DNA of 25,493 bases. Source: Candidatus Dormiibacterota bacterium. GTDB taxonomy: Bacteria; Chloroflexota; Dormibacteria; Aeolococcales; Bog-877. Shown here in pieces: positions 7,663-14,468 of the stretch. The stretch lies in contig JASHRA010000104.1 in the NCBI GenBank assembly GCA_030038765.1, positions 1 through 25,493 of the forward strand, read 5' to 3'. Below the pieces are notes generated by a model. It was not told the origin of the DNA. It saw only the letters and a program-made list of their open reading frames with translations, and did not search any database. Position numbers and translations under genes: made by a program. The first letter of the stretch is position 1. Each line of letters begins with the position of its first letter.

Positions 7663-7710
7663 GGGCCAGCTGCGGCCCGCCCCGGGGTCGCGCCAGCTCA
7701 GGTGGTAGGC

Positions 7711-8217
7711 ATGAGCCCCAAGCGCCCCTCCGCGTCGCCCCCCTCGAAGCGTCCCTCCAAGCCCGAGTTCGACGGCGCTAGCGACGATGCCGAGGAGGAG
7801 GAGATGGAGCTCGCCGAGGGAGCGGAGCTGGAGCTGGACGACGAGGAGGACGAGGAGACCCTCGAGCCAGAGGAGGAGGAGGACGAGGTGGAGGCTCCCC
7901 GGGTCTTGCCCCGACCCTCGCCGCCCCGCCCCTGGGGCGGCAGCCGGAGCGCTCTCTCACCGGAGGAGCTGGGTCCGGACGAGCTCACCCCGGAGATGCG
8001 CTGGCCACCGGGGAGCTGGGTCCGGGTCACCGATGTGGTGCGCCACAGCACGGGGGAGCCGATCGAGGGCCTCGAGGTGGGCGACGTGGGCCAGGTCATC
8101 GCGGCGCTCTCGCAGACCCTGGTCGTGCTCTTCCCCAGCCGGGACAACCGGCGGGAGGTGATCCACATCGACTCCATCCAGGCGGTCGAGGGCAGGGCGG
8201 CCCGCTCCCGTACCTGA
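7711..8217 (+). CDS. Acidic-tail protein with C-terminal SH3/KOW-like domain
   Basis: A 168-residue soluble protein in two parts. Residues about 1-22 are basic and Ser/Pro-rich; residues about 28-65 are a strikingly acidic stretch of Glu and Asp runs. After a Pro-rich linker, residues about 95-160 form a small all-beta unit (GSWVRVTDVV, GLEVGDVGQVI, LVVLFPS, VIHIDSIQAVE) that reads like an SH3 or KOW barrel. Acidic tails with such barrels often occur in proteins that contact nucleic acid or basic partners, but no specific family is recognised. The ATG at 7711 is chosen; an in-frame GTG at 7702 would add three residues. The TGA stop lies between CCCGT (8205-8209) and ACGGG (8224-8228), a short inverted repeat. 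The function is unknown. Confidence 0.65.
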   Translation: MSPKRPSASPPSKRPSKPEFDGASDDAEEEEMELAEGAELELDDEEDEETLEPEEEEDEVEAPRVLPRPSPPRPWGGSRSALSPEELGPDELTPEMRWPPGSWVRVTDVVRHSTGEPIEGLEVGDVGQVIAALSQTLVVLFPSRDNRREVIHIDSIQAVEGRAARSRT

Positions 8218-8265
8218 GCCGGGGACGGGCGCGCCGGGAGAGGAGGGCTGAGCTCGAGCGACCGC

Positions 8266-8610
8266 ATGATCCTGAGCGGGCTGCGCTTCTTCGGCCACCA
8301 CGGGGTCTCCGAGGAGGAGCGGAGCCAGGGGGGTGAGATCACCGTCGACCTCGAGGTCGAGGCGGATCTCGGCCCCGCCGGTGCCAGCGACAGCCTCGCC
8401 GACACGGTCAACTACGTCGAGCTCCACCGCGTCGTCCGCGAGATCGTGGAGCGGCGGCGCTTCCACCTCCTGGAGGCACTGGCGAGCGAGTTGGCGCGCG
8501 CCCTCCTCGAGCTTCCCGGAGTGCTCCGGGTGCACCTCACCGTGGCCAAGGAGCCACGCTTGCCCGGCCAGTCCACCGGCTTCGCGGTCCGCATCACCCG
8601 ACCTCTGTAG
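8266..8610 (+). CDS. folB: Dihydroneopterin aldolase
   Basis: A 114-residue FolB, which splits 7,8-dihydroneopterin to 6-hydroxymethyl-dihydropterin and glycolaldehyde in folate synthesis. Family features are GLRFFGHHGVSEEE near the N-terminus, the substrate-pocket Y50 in VNYVEL, E70 in LLEALA, and catalytic K95 in VAKEPR. The length is typical; the enzyme normally forms an octamer. It stands apart from folP and folK, which usually accompany it, and sits among type IV secretion-like and unknown genes. The ATG is preceded by a GAGGAGGG stretch too far upstream (about 18 bases) to be an optimal ribosome site. Confidence 0.93.
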   Translation: MILSGLRFFGHHGVSEEERSQGGEITVDLEVEADLGPAGASDSLADTVNYVELHRVVREIVERRRFHLLEALASELARALLELPGVLRVHLTVAKEPRLPGQSTGFAVRITRPL

Positions 8611-8626
8611 GCCGCCCCCGGCGGCC
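8610..8626 (+). terminator. Strong GC hairpin at the end of folB
   Basis: GGCCGCC, a CCC loop, and GGCGGCC form a perfect seven-base stem that begins at the last base of the folB TAG stop. There is no T tract, so it may terminate weakly, or protect the 3' end while the downstream genes are co-transcribed. Confidence 0.45.
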
Positions 8627-8653
8627 GGCCGCGGCGGACTCTCCCTGAGCCTG

Positions 8654-9037
8654 ATGACCGTCTCGCCGTCACTGTCGCGACTGCGGTTCTCCGACAGTCT
8701 CGAGGCGGAGGACACGGTGGCCTTCGGACTGCCGCTCGGACGGCTCGCCCTGGTCGGCTCCGGGCTGGCGACCTCGATCGGCCTGCTCCAGTCGCCACTC
8801 CCCACCCCGGTCCGGCTCCTCGGCTCCGTCCTCCTCGTGACGACCAGCGCCGGCTTGGGCTGGGGGCGCTGGGAGGGCGTCTCTCTGGCCCGCTGGCTCT
8901 GGTTCGGCGCGCGCTTCCAGCACCGGCTGCTGCGCGCTCGCGGTCGCCGCAGGGGTTGGCGGCCCGCCGGTCCGGACCGGACCGGCCCCGATCTCGCGGC
9001 GCGGCGGCCGGGCCCTCCCGCGCGCCTTGGTCCCTAG
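8654..9037 (+). CDS. PrgI-like membrane protein of a type IV secretion-like system
   Basis: A 127-residue inner-membrane protein with two closely spaced hydrophobic helices at about residues 28-48 and 53-70, followed by an aromatic amphipathic stretch (GRWEGVSLARWLWFGARF) and a very basic, Pro-rich C-terminus. The arrangement, a short soluble lead, two helices, then an aromatic/basic segment, is that of PrgI-family proteins. These are VirB3-like partners encoded directly upstream of the VirB4 ATPase in conjugation systems of Gram-positive bacteria. Here too the next gene encodes a VirB4-like ATPase 16 bases downstream. The family call rests on topology and context rather than on a strong sequence signature. 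Confidence 0.65.
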   Translation: MTVSPSLSRLRFSDSLEAEDTVAFGLPLGRLALVGSGLATSIGLLQSPLPTPVRLLGSVLLVTTSAGLGWGRWEGVSLARWLWFGARFQHRLLRARGRRRGWRPAGPDRTGPDLAARRPGPPARLGP

Positions 9038-9053
9038 CCCTCAGGGGCCTCGG

Positions 9054-11078
9054 GTGACCGCCCTCTGGCATCTCGAGGGGCCCGACATCCTCGACCGGCC
9101 GGTGGGCGAGCGGGTCAAGCTGCAGCAGCTCCTGGGCAGCTGGCTCGACCAGATCTCGCGTCCCTGCGCGCTGCTCGTGGCCTGCCGGGGTGAGGAAGTG
9201 CCGAGGTCATGGGCCAGCGAGCGCGGCCGGGGATGGCCCGGCCGCCTGAGCCGCGATCTGGAGGCCGCCGATCAGGTGGGCCCCGAGGGGCGGCTAGGGC
9301 GCCGGGTCTTCCTGGCCTGGCCGGGCGGCCCGGAGCAGACCCCGCCCCCGCCGGAGCCTCCACCTCCGCTGCTGGCGCGGCCGGCCGACGGCGACCCGCC
9401 CAGACCCCTCGCCGAGGGGCCCGTCGAGGAGTTCGCCTGGGGACTCCGTGTCGGGGGCCGGTGGCTCACGACCCTCTGGCTCCAGCGGCTGCCCGGGGTG
9501 GAGGTGGAGGCAGGCTGGCTCTGGTGCCTCGTCGGCGCCCCGTGCGCCTTCGACCTGGTGCTCCAGGTCTGGCCGCGGGGCGGCCGTCGGGCAGACCTGC
9601 GGCTGAGGCGGCGGCAGCGGGGCATCCGCGCCCGGCAGCTGGCGGTGCGAGAGCGGGGTGAGATCGGCGATCCGGCCCTGGAGGCGGCCATGGAGGCGGC
9701 CTCCAGGCTCCGAACCAGCCTCGCCAGCTCCCGCGGCCGGCTCTACGACATCGCCATCTCGATGACGCTCTCGGGCTCCAGCCCGGAGCGGCTCCGGCGG
9801 CAGGCCGAGAGGCTGCGTCTGGCGGTGACGGGCATGCGGGGGTTGCTGGTCCCGGCCTGGTGCGACCAGGGGCCGAGCTGGGAGCGGACCGCCCTCCGCG
9901 ACCTGGGACGGCCGGCCCACTCCCGGACCGTGGACACCGAGGAGCTGTCCTCCTGCTGGCCCTGGCTGGAGGAGCCGGACGCGCTCGGACCGGGGCGGGC
10001 GCGGTTGGGGGTGCACCTGCGCACCGGCGCCCCAGTGCGCCTGGCGCTCCGCGGGGACGGGGAGCTGCCCAACCGCAATCTCGGGGTCGTGGCAGCGTCG
10101 GGCAGCGGCAAGTCATATCTGGGCGGCCTGCTCGGCCTCGAGGGCGTACGTCTCGGGGTGAGGACGGTCGTGCTCGACCCCGAGAACGAGCATCGTGGCT
10201 GGTGCCGCGCCCTCGGGGGTCAGGACCTGGAGCTGGGCCGCGAGCTGGGAACCGGGTTCAACCTCCTGGAGATGGCTGAGCCCCATGAGGCGCCGGCGGC
10301 CTCGGTGGAGCTGGTCTCCCTGCTCTGCGGTCCGCTCGAGAACGCCGAGGCGGCCTGTCTCGGCGAGGCCGTGGCCAGCGTGCTGGAGCGCTCCGGCGCC
10401 AGCGCCAAGCCGCGCCTGGCGGATTGCCTAACGGCGCTGCGGGAGACCGAGGTCGGGCGCCACCTGGCCCGGCGGATCGAGCCCTGGACCCGCGGCCCTG
10501 CGGGCTCGCTCTTCAACCAGGCGGGCAGCGGGCCTCGGGTGGAGAGCGTGGTCACGGTCGGCATGCGAGAGCTCCCGGAACCCTGGGTGCCGGCGGCGCT
10601 GCTGCTCCTCTCCCAGTGGATCTGGTCCTGGATCCGCCGGCAGCCCGGTCCCAAGCAGGCGATCGTGGACGAGGCCGGCCAGCTGGCCGAGCACCCGCCC
10701 CTCATGAGCCTGATGGCGCGGCTGGCACGGCGCGTGCGCAAGTACGAGGGATCGCTGGTGCTGCTGACCCAGTCGGCCGGCGACCTGCTGGCGAGCGAGG
10801 CCGGCGAGCTGATGGCGGTGAACTCGGCGACGCTGCTGCTGGGCAGCCAGCACCCGGCCGCCTCACTGCGGCTCCAGCGCGCCTTCGACCTGGACGAGGC
10901 CCAGCGCCGCTGGCTGGAGCGGGCCGGACGGGGAGAGTTCCTGCTGGTCTCGGGCGGGCGCCGCAGCCCGGTCCGCATCGAGGCTCCCGATCTCTACCAC
11001 GACCTGCTCACCCGTAGCATCCCCGATCCCCGGCCGGCCGCATCGGCCGGGGCCGGACCGCCTCCGGGCCGGGTCTAG
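9054..11078 (+). CDS. VirB4/TraC-like secretion ATPase
   Basis: A 674-residue ATPase of the VirB4/TraC/HerA superfamily, which powers substrate or pilin movement at the cytoplasmic face of type IV secretion systems. The N-terminal ~330 residues are divergent, with a Pro-rich linker near residue 100 and a Trp-rich segment. The ATPase domain begins with GVVAASGSGKSYLG (Walker A, K353) and LDPENEH soon after. The Walker B is AIVDEAGQL (D539, E540), followed by RKYEGSLVLLTQS, a conserved VirB4-like sensor segment, and NSATLLLGSQ. GTG at 9054 is preferred because the TTG at 9027 would overlap the upstream gene. The TAG stop is part of a TAGAAT promoter box for the next gene. The ATPase motifs look intact, so it is probably active. 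Confidence 0.88.
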   Translation: MTALWHLEGPDILDRPVGERVKLQQLLGSWLDQISRPCALLVACRGEEVPRSWASERGRGWPGRLSRDLEAADQVGPEGRLGRRVFLAWPGGPEQTPPPPEPPPPLLARPADGDPPRPLAEGPVEEFAWGLRVGGRWLTTLWLQRLPGVEVEAGWLWCLVGAPCAFDLVLQVWPRGGRRADLRLRRRQRGIRARQLAVRERGEIGDPALEAAMEAASRLRTSLASSRGRLYDIAISMTLSGSSPERLRRQAERLRLAVTGMRGLLVPAWCDQGPSWERTALRDLGRPAHSRTVDTEELSSCWPWLEEPDALGPGRARLGVHLRTGAPVRLALRGDGELPNRNLGVVAASGSGKSYLGGLLGLEGVRLGVRTVVLDPENEHRGWCRALGGQDLELGRELGTGFNLLEMAEPHEAPAASVELVSLLCGPLENAEAACLGEAVASVLERSGASAKPRLADCLTALRETEVGRHLARRIEPWTRGPAGSLFNQAGSGPRVESVVTVGMRELPEPWVPAALLLLSQWIWSWIRRQPGPKQAIVDEAGQLAEHPPLMSLMARLARRVRKYEGSLVLLTQSAGDLLASEAGELMAVNSATLLLGSQHPAASLRLQRAFDLDEAQRRWLERAGRGEFLLVSGGRRSPVRIEAPDLYHDLLTRSIPDPRPAASAGAGPPPGRV

Positions 11079-11081
11079 AAT
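11076..11081 (+). promoter_or_regulatory. -10 box overlapping the virB4-like stop codon
   Basis: TAGAAT matches the -10 consensus at five of six positions; its first three bases are the stop codon of the ATPase gene. It ends eight bases before the ATG at 11090, and no Shine-Dalgarno sequence is present, which fits a leaderless transcript. Confidence 0.55.
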
Positions 11082-11089
11082 CAGGCGCC

Positions 11090-11686
11090 ATGGGCAGGGT
11101 CATGTTCGTGCGCCTGACCAACCCCGGGAGCGCCGACGCCCGGAGGTGGGCCACCGCCGTGGAGGAGTTCGCCGCCACCCGCAGCTGGCGCTCCGAATCG
11201 CTCTGGCTCGCCACCGAGGCCTCGCGCGGACTGCTGGAGATGGAGTACCTGCGCCACCTGCGCCTGGAGGCGGACGAGCCCGTCTTCGGCGCCAGCTTCC
11301 TCCGCCTCGCCGGCGACGAGACGGACGCGCTGGCCGTCTGCTTCGGGCTGCTGCGACTGACCCAGCAGCTGGGCGGGCGCGCCGTCATCAGCGACCCGGA
11401 GAACCCGATCCGCAAGCTGCGCCACCTGACCCTGGTGGAGGGCAGCGTCAGCGGGCCCCTGGACATCGACGAGGTGATGGTCTCCGGCCCCATCTTCAAG
11501 CGCCTGCCGGCCAACACCATCACCTTCTACCCGCCCCGCTACCGGGGCGCCACGCTCCCCGGCCCCGCCGGCCCGCCGGGATGGTGGAGCTTCTCCATCC
11601 ACGGCATGCGGGACCAGGCCCCGGGGTTCCTCGAGGCCGAGGCGGAGGCCATGCGCATCTACCGAAGTCTGCGCGCCATCGGCTGA
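11090..11686 (+). CDS. Unrecognised soluble protein, 198 aa
   Basis: I do not recognise this family. It is a soluble protein of mixed alpha/beta character without signal peptide or membrane helix. Features are an N-terminal strand (VMFVRLTNPG), an amphipathic helix with WATAVEEFAATRSW, a middle segment GLLRLTQQLGGRAVISDPENP, and a C-terminal Pro/Gly turn (PGPAGPPGWWSFSIHG) before a final helix. There is no nucleotide-binding loop and no metal cluster. It has its own leaderless-type promoter inside the end of the VirB4-like gene, and its stop is four bases before the TTG of dtd, so it is probably co-transcribed with dtd. It could serve the secretion-like system or tRNA quality control; neither is shown by the sequence. 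Confidence 0.7.
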   Translation: MGRVMFVRLTNPGSADARRWATAVEEFAATRSWRSESLWLATEASRGLLEMEYLRHLRLEADEPVFGASFLRLAGDETDALAVCFGLLRLTQQLGGRAVISDPENPIRKLRHLTLVEGSVSGPLDIDEVMVSGPIFKRLPANTITFYPPRYRGATLPGPAGPPGWWSFSIHGMRDQAPGFLEAEAEAMRIYRSLRAIG

Positions 11687-11690
11687 CCCC

Positions 11691-12161
11691 TTGCGCTCGG
11701 TGGTCCAGCGCGTCAGTCGGGCCTCGGTGACGGTCGATGGCGAGCTGGTCGCCACGATCCCGGCCGGGCTCCTCATCTACCTCGGGATCGCGCCCTCGGA
11801 CACGCCGGAGGTGGCACGTCACCTGGCCGGGCGGCTGGCCCGGATGCGCGTCTTCCCCGACGCGGAGGGGCGGATGAACCGCTCCCTCGAGGAGGTGGGC
11901 GGGGCCGCCCTGGTGGTCAGCCAGTTCACCCTCTTCGCCGACAACCGGCGCGGCCACCGGCCCGCCTTCACCGGCGCCGCGCCGCCGGCGCAGGGCAGGC
12001 TGCTCTGTCACTCCCTGGCCGAGGAGCTGGTCCGCCTGGGCATCGACGAGGTGCGCGAGGGACGGTTCGGCGCCCACATGTCGGTGGAGGCGGTCAACGA
12101 CGGCCCGGTGACGATCGTGGCCACCAGCGCGGAGGATCCCTGGCCCTCCGACTGCGGCTGA
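11691..12161 (+). CDS. dtd: D-aminoacyl-tRNA deacylase
   Basis: A 156-residue DTD, which hydrolyses D-aminoacyl-tRNAs (and mischarged glycyl-tRNA) and so keeps D-amino acids out of protein. The N-terminus MRSVVQRVSRASVTVDGE is canonical, with the TTG at 11691 supplying the first Met; a GTG three codons later would cut into the conserved strand. The catalytic-site motif SQFTLFAD and the C-terminal NDGPVTI (the Gly-cis-Pro-like element adapted as GPVT) are intact. Length is slightly above the usual ~145-150 because of a short C-terminal tail. A link with the racemase/deacylase pair at 4168-6458, which would also handle D-amino acids, is speculative. Confidence 0.94.
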   Translation: MRSVVQRVSRASVTVDGELVATIPAGLLIYLGIAPSDTPEVARHLAGRLARMRVFPDAEGRMNRSLEEVGGAALVVSQFTLFADNRRGHRPAFTGAAPPAQGRLLCHSLAEELVRLGIDEVREGRFGAHMSVEAVNDGPVTIVATSAEDPWPSDCG

Positions 12162-12221
12162 CCCAGCGCCTCCCCTGGGCGGACAGAGGGGATGGAGAAA
12201 CCCGCTAGGGGAGGATCGGCC

Positions 12222-12461
12222 GTGGCCCAGCTCAATTCACTTCTCAACTCGTGGGTGCTGCTGGCACAGGGCGTGGTTGGCAGCCTCGGCACCCTGGCCT
12301 TCGTCTGCGCCTTCGTCTGGCGGATCGTCGCCCCCAGCCCCCACAGCGCCATGGAGGCGCAGCGCTGGCTGGGCCGGATCGCGCTCGGGACCCTGGGGGT
12401 GGAGCTGGCGGGCCTCCTGACCCACGTGCTCCTGGCGGCGGTCCCCAAGACGGTGGGCTGA
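12222..12461 (+). CDS. Small two-helix membrane protein, VirB2/TrbC pilin-like
   Basis: A 79-residue protein with two hydrophobic helices (about residues 11-35 and 49-73) joined by a short polar, basic loop containing PSPHSAMEAQRWLGR. Size and topology match VirB2/TrbC-type pilins or similar small subunits, but the signature is weak and no clear cleavage site is seen. GTG at 12222 is chosen because GGAGG (12210-12214) stands seven bases upstream, the best ribosome site in the region; an ATG at 12192 lacks one. Three bases separate it from the polytopic gene at 12465. Context beside a VirB6-like gene and downstream of a VirB4-like gene supports a secretion-complex role. Confidence 0.6.
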   Translation: MAQLNSLLNSWVLLAQGVVGSLGTLAFVCAFVWRIVAPSPHSAMEAQRWLGRIALGTLGVELAGLLTHVLLAAVPKTVG

Positions 12462-12464
12462 GCC

Positions 12465-13370
12465 GTGCTCGCCGTCTCCCTGCCCAGCTTCGGCGTCCAT
12501 CCCCTCTCGCTCCTGGAGCAGCTCCTCCAGGGGGCGCTCTCAGAGTTCGTCTCCTCTTCGCGCTCCAGCGTCGACCAGGCCCTCTCCAGCTACCTCTTCG
12601 GCACCTTCGACGTGGCCGCCAGGCACGGCGGGGCCCCCTTCTCGGACACGCCCGGAGTCGTGGGCCTCAACCACGTGCTCTCCGCGGGCGGGACGGCCCT
12701 GGTGCTGGGGGTGGTGCTCTACAGCTCGCTGCGGACCGTGGTCGGCGCCAGCGGCGACCCTCGCCACTACCTCCACGCGGTGCTGCCGCGCTCCCTCATT
12801 GCCGTCGCGCTGGCACTCCTCAGCCTGCCGCTGATCCAGCAGGCGATCAACCTCAACAACGCCCTCTGCGACCTCCTCGTCGGCTCAGCCAGACCCAGTC
12901 TCGCCAGCCTGCCCTGGAGCTCGCCGCTGAGCGGGCCAGCCATCAAGGCCGACTCCGCCAACCTCTTCCTCCTCGGCTTCGCGGCAGCCCTCATCCTGAC
13001 CGTGGTCATCCTGGCCCTGGGATACGTGGTTCGCTACACGCTGCTGGCGGTCCTCTGCGCCGCCGCCCCGCTGGCCGCGATCGCCTGGGTCCTGCCCGAG
13101 ACGCGGGGGCTGGCCCGCCAGTGGCTGCGCCTCTTCAGCGTCGCCCTCTTCATGCAGGCCGGCCAGCTACTGGTGCTGAGGATGGCGGTGGCGCTCGCCT
13201 TCGCCCGGGACCGGGGAGTCACCGGGATGCTCTACGCCCTGGCCTCTCTCTACCTGGCCCTACGGGTCCCCGGGGCGCTCAACGTGGCCTCGCACTACGC
13301 CGCCAGCGCGGAGGGGGCGGGCCGGCGCTGGTCCCGGGCCGTGCGGCGCCTGGCCGCCACCGAGGGCTGA
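12465..13370 (+). CDS. Polytopic membrane protein, VirB6/TrbL-like
   Basis: A 301-residue integral membrane protein with an N-terminal soluble or periplasmic part (residues 1-65, Ser/Leu-rich) and about five or six hydrophobic segments, near residues 74-91, 104-124, 160-184, 186-206, 220-245 and 250-265, ending in a basic tail. A similar layout, with a long loop between early helices, is found in VirB6/TrbL channel-scaffold proteins of type IV secretion systems. No catalytic motif is present. The GTG start lies three bases after the pilin-like gene, so the two are coupled. The convergent zinc-ribbon gene ends only nine bases away, leaving almost no room for a terminator. The family call is by topology and context. 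Confidence 0.65.
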   Translation: MLAVSLPSFGVHPLSLLEQLLQGALSEFVSSSRSSVDQALSSYLFGTFDVAARHGGAPFSDTPGVVGLNHVLSAGGTALVLGVVLYSSLRTVVGASGDPRHYLHAVLPRSLIAVALALLSLPLIQQAINLNNALCDLLVGSARPSLASLPWSSPLSGPAIKADSANLFLLGFAAALILTVVILALGYVVRYTLLAVLCAAAPLAAIAWVLPETRGLARQWLRLFSVALFMQAGQLLVLRMAVALAFARDRGVTGMLYALASLYLALRVPGALNVASHYAASAEGAGRRWSRAVRRLAATEG

Positions 13371-13379
13371 GGCGCCGAC

Positions 13380-13967
13380 CTAGAGCGTGACCAGCGCCTC
13401 TCTCGGCGAGCCCCCCCACGCCAGCGCGAGCTCCTCCAGGAAGCTCGAGCCGCGGAGCGAGGGACGGCCCTCCAGGTCCCCGAAGGTGAGCTCGGAGCAC
13501 GCCACCGGGAGCTCGGGGCTCCAGCCCACCTCGGTCACCGCGACCGCCCTCCGACAGCCCGGGCAGGCGGCCTGCATGGGGTCTGGGAAGGGAAAGCTGA
13601 GGCGGTAGAAGTTGAGCTCGCCGGCACAGCCCGGACAGAGCCCGAGGTAGGAACGGGGCGGCTCGGTGTCGAAGCCCAGGGGGCCCGGGTCGGGATAGCA
13701 GCGCAGCACCCCGGCCTCGAGGCGCACCTCGCCGCGCACCTGCCCCGCCAGCGGCAGGCGGCGGGGCGGGAGCAGCAGCCGGGCGAAGGCCGGGCCCGGC
13801 GCCAGGACCTCCGCCTCCGGACCCGGAAGGGCCAGCCCGGATCGCTGGAGCAGATCCCGGGTGTCCCGCAGCTGCGCCGCGCTCAGGACCTGGGACGGGT
13901 CCTCCGGCAGCAGGTGGAGCCAGGTCCGGTGGCCGACAGCGCCGTGGGCGGCCCGCGGACGGTCCAT
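13380..13967 (-). CDS. Zinc-ribbon protein of unknown function, 195 aa
   Basis: A 195-residue soluble protein whose clearest feature is two CPGC knuckles (C111/C114 and C135/C138) 20 residues apart, a treble-clef or zinc-ribbon pattern likely to bind one zinc. The N-terminal ~100 residues are Leu/Pro-rich without a recognisable domain; the C-terminus (LEELALAWGG) is a short amphipathic helix. I do not recognise the family. Its ATG sits in a CCATGG palindrome at 13964-13969, where an ATG also exists on the plus strand. A GATGAT box six bases upstream could be a poor -10. It converges on the VirB6-like gene with nine bases between stops. Confidence 0.6.
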   Translation of the reverse strand: MDRPRAAHGAVGHRTWLHLLPEDPSQVLSAAQLRDTRDLLQRSGLALPGPEAEVLAPGPAFARLLLPPRRLPLAGQVRGEVRLEAGVLRCYPDPGPLGFDTEPPRSYLGLCPGCAGELNFYRLSFPFPDPMQAACPGCRRAVAVTEVGWSPELPVACSELTFGDLEGRPSLRGSSFLEELALAWGGSPREALVTL

Positions 13968-14019
13968 GGGCCGATCATCTCACCGGCCCCGCCGCGGCAC
14001 CTCGACGGACGCTTGCGGC

Positions 14020-14409
14020 GTGGGCGCCTCGGGCAGGGTCAAGACGGCACTGGCGCTGGTCGGGGCCTGCGCCGCCCTCTCGATCGTGCTGCCCCCCCTG
14101 GCCGGCGTCCTCAACGCCGTCGGCTCGCTCACGCTCCTGGCCCTGGGCGGCTACTCCGCCTATCGCGCCTGGGCCTGGATGGAGCGGGTGGTGGAGGCCT
14201 CGAGGCGGCCCACCACGGTCCGGCGCAACCTGGGACGCGAGGGGGACCGGGAGCCGGCGACGGAGTCGCGGGAGCGGGGACGCCAGCGCGGCCCCCGGGT
14301 CGTCGAGCGAGGCGCCCCCGACCAGCCCGAGGAGCGGCAGCTCCGGCTGAGGCCGCTCGTCGCGCCCGTGGTGAGGCGCCTCAGCGAGCACCGTGGGCGG
14401 ACACTCTGA
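14020..14409 (+). CDS. Small membrane protein, 129 aa
   Basis: A 129-residue protein. Two adjacent hydrophobic helices (about residues 8-27 and 29-46) are followed by a long, highly charged Arg/Glu-rich cytosolic tail with several basic clusters. No family is recognised. GTG at 14020 puts the first helix close to the N-terminus; an in-frame ATG at 13966 would add 18 residues and would overlap the start of the divergent zinc-ribbon gene. No Shine-Dalgarno sequence or -10 box is obvious. The reading frame and third-position GC are consistent with coding, but the gene call is weaker than for its neighbours. It lies 59 bases upstream of ispH, which has its own promoter. Confidence 0.5.
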   Translation: MGASGRVKTALALVGACAALSIVLPPLAGVLNAVGSLTLLALGGYSAYRAWAWMERVVEASRRPTTVRRNLGREGDREPATESRERGRQRGPRVVERGAPDQPEERQLRLRPLVAPVVRRLSEHRGRTL

Positions 14410-14456
14410 GGCGGGCGTGCGGCCCGATCCCGATCTGGGCTCGCGACGGTGACTGC

Positions 14457-14462
14457 TACGAT
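14457..14462 (+). promoter_or_regulatory. Extended -10 box for leaderless ispH transcript
   Basis: TGC-TACGAT is an extended -10 ending six bases before the GTG at 14469. The same TGC-TANNAT form occurs before the gene at 724. The spacing implies an mRNA starting at or near the GTG. Confidence 0.55.
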
Positions 14463-14468
14463 CGGGAG

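Noticed and set aside
7790..7890. GAG-rich tandem repeat
   Set aside because: The purine-rich stretch is explained by Glu/Asp codons of the acidic segment; unit length and spacing are irregular.
8654..13370. Integrative conjugative element
   Set aside because: There is no integrase, relaxase, coupling protein, att-like direct repeat or composition change, and housekeeping genes lie between the secretion-like genes.
12251..13390. 379-residue plus-strand frame overlapping the pilin-like and VirB6-like genes
   Set aside because: Arg/Pro/Gly-rich in the third reading frame; the other frame has clean hydrophobic helices and a good ribosome site at 12222.
13964..13969. CCATGG palindrome giving ATG on both strands as a shared divergent start
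   Set aside because: The minus-strand start is plausible, but the plus-strand gene is better started at GTG 14020, where the first membrane helix begins. The double ATG is a feature of any CCATGG site.
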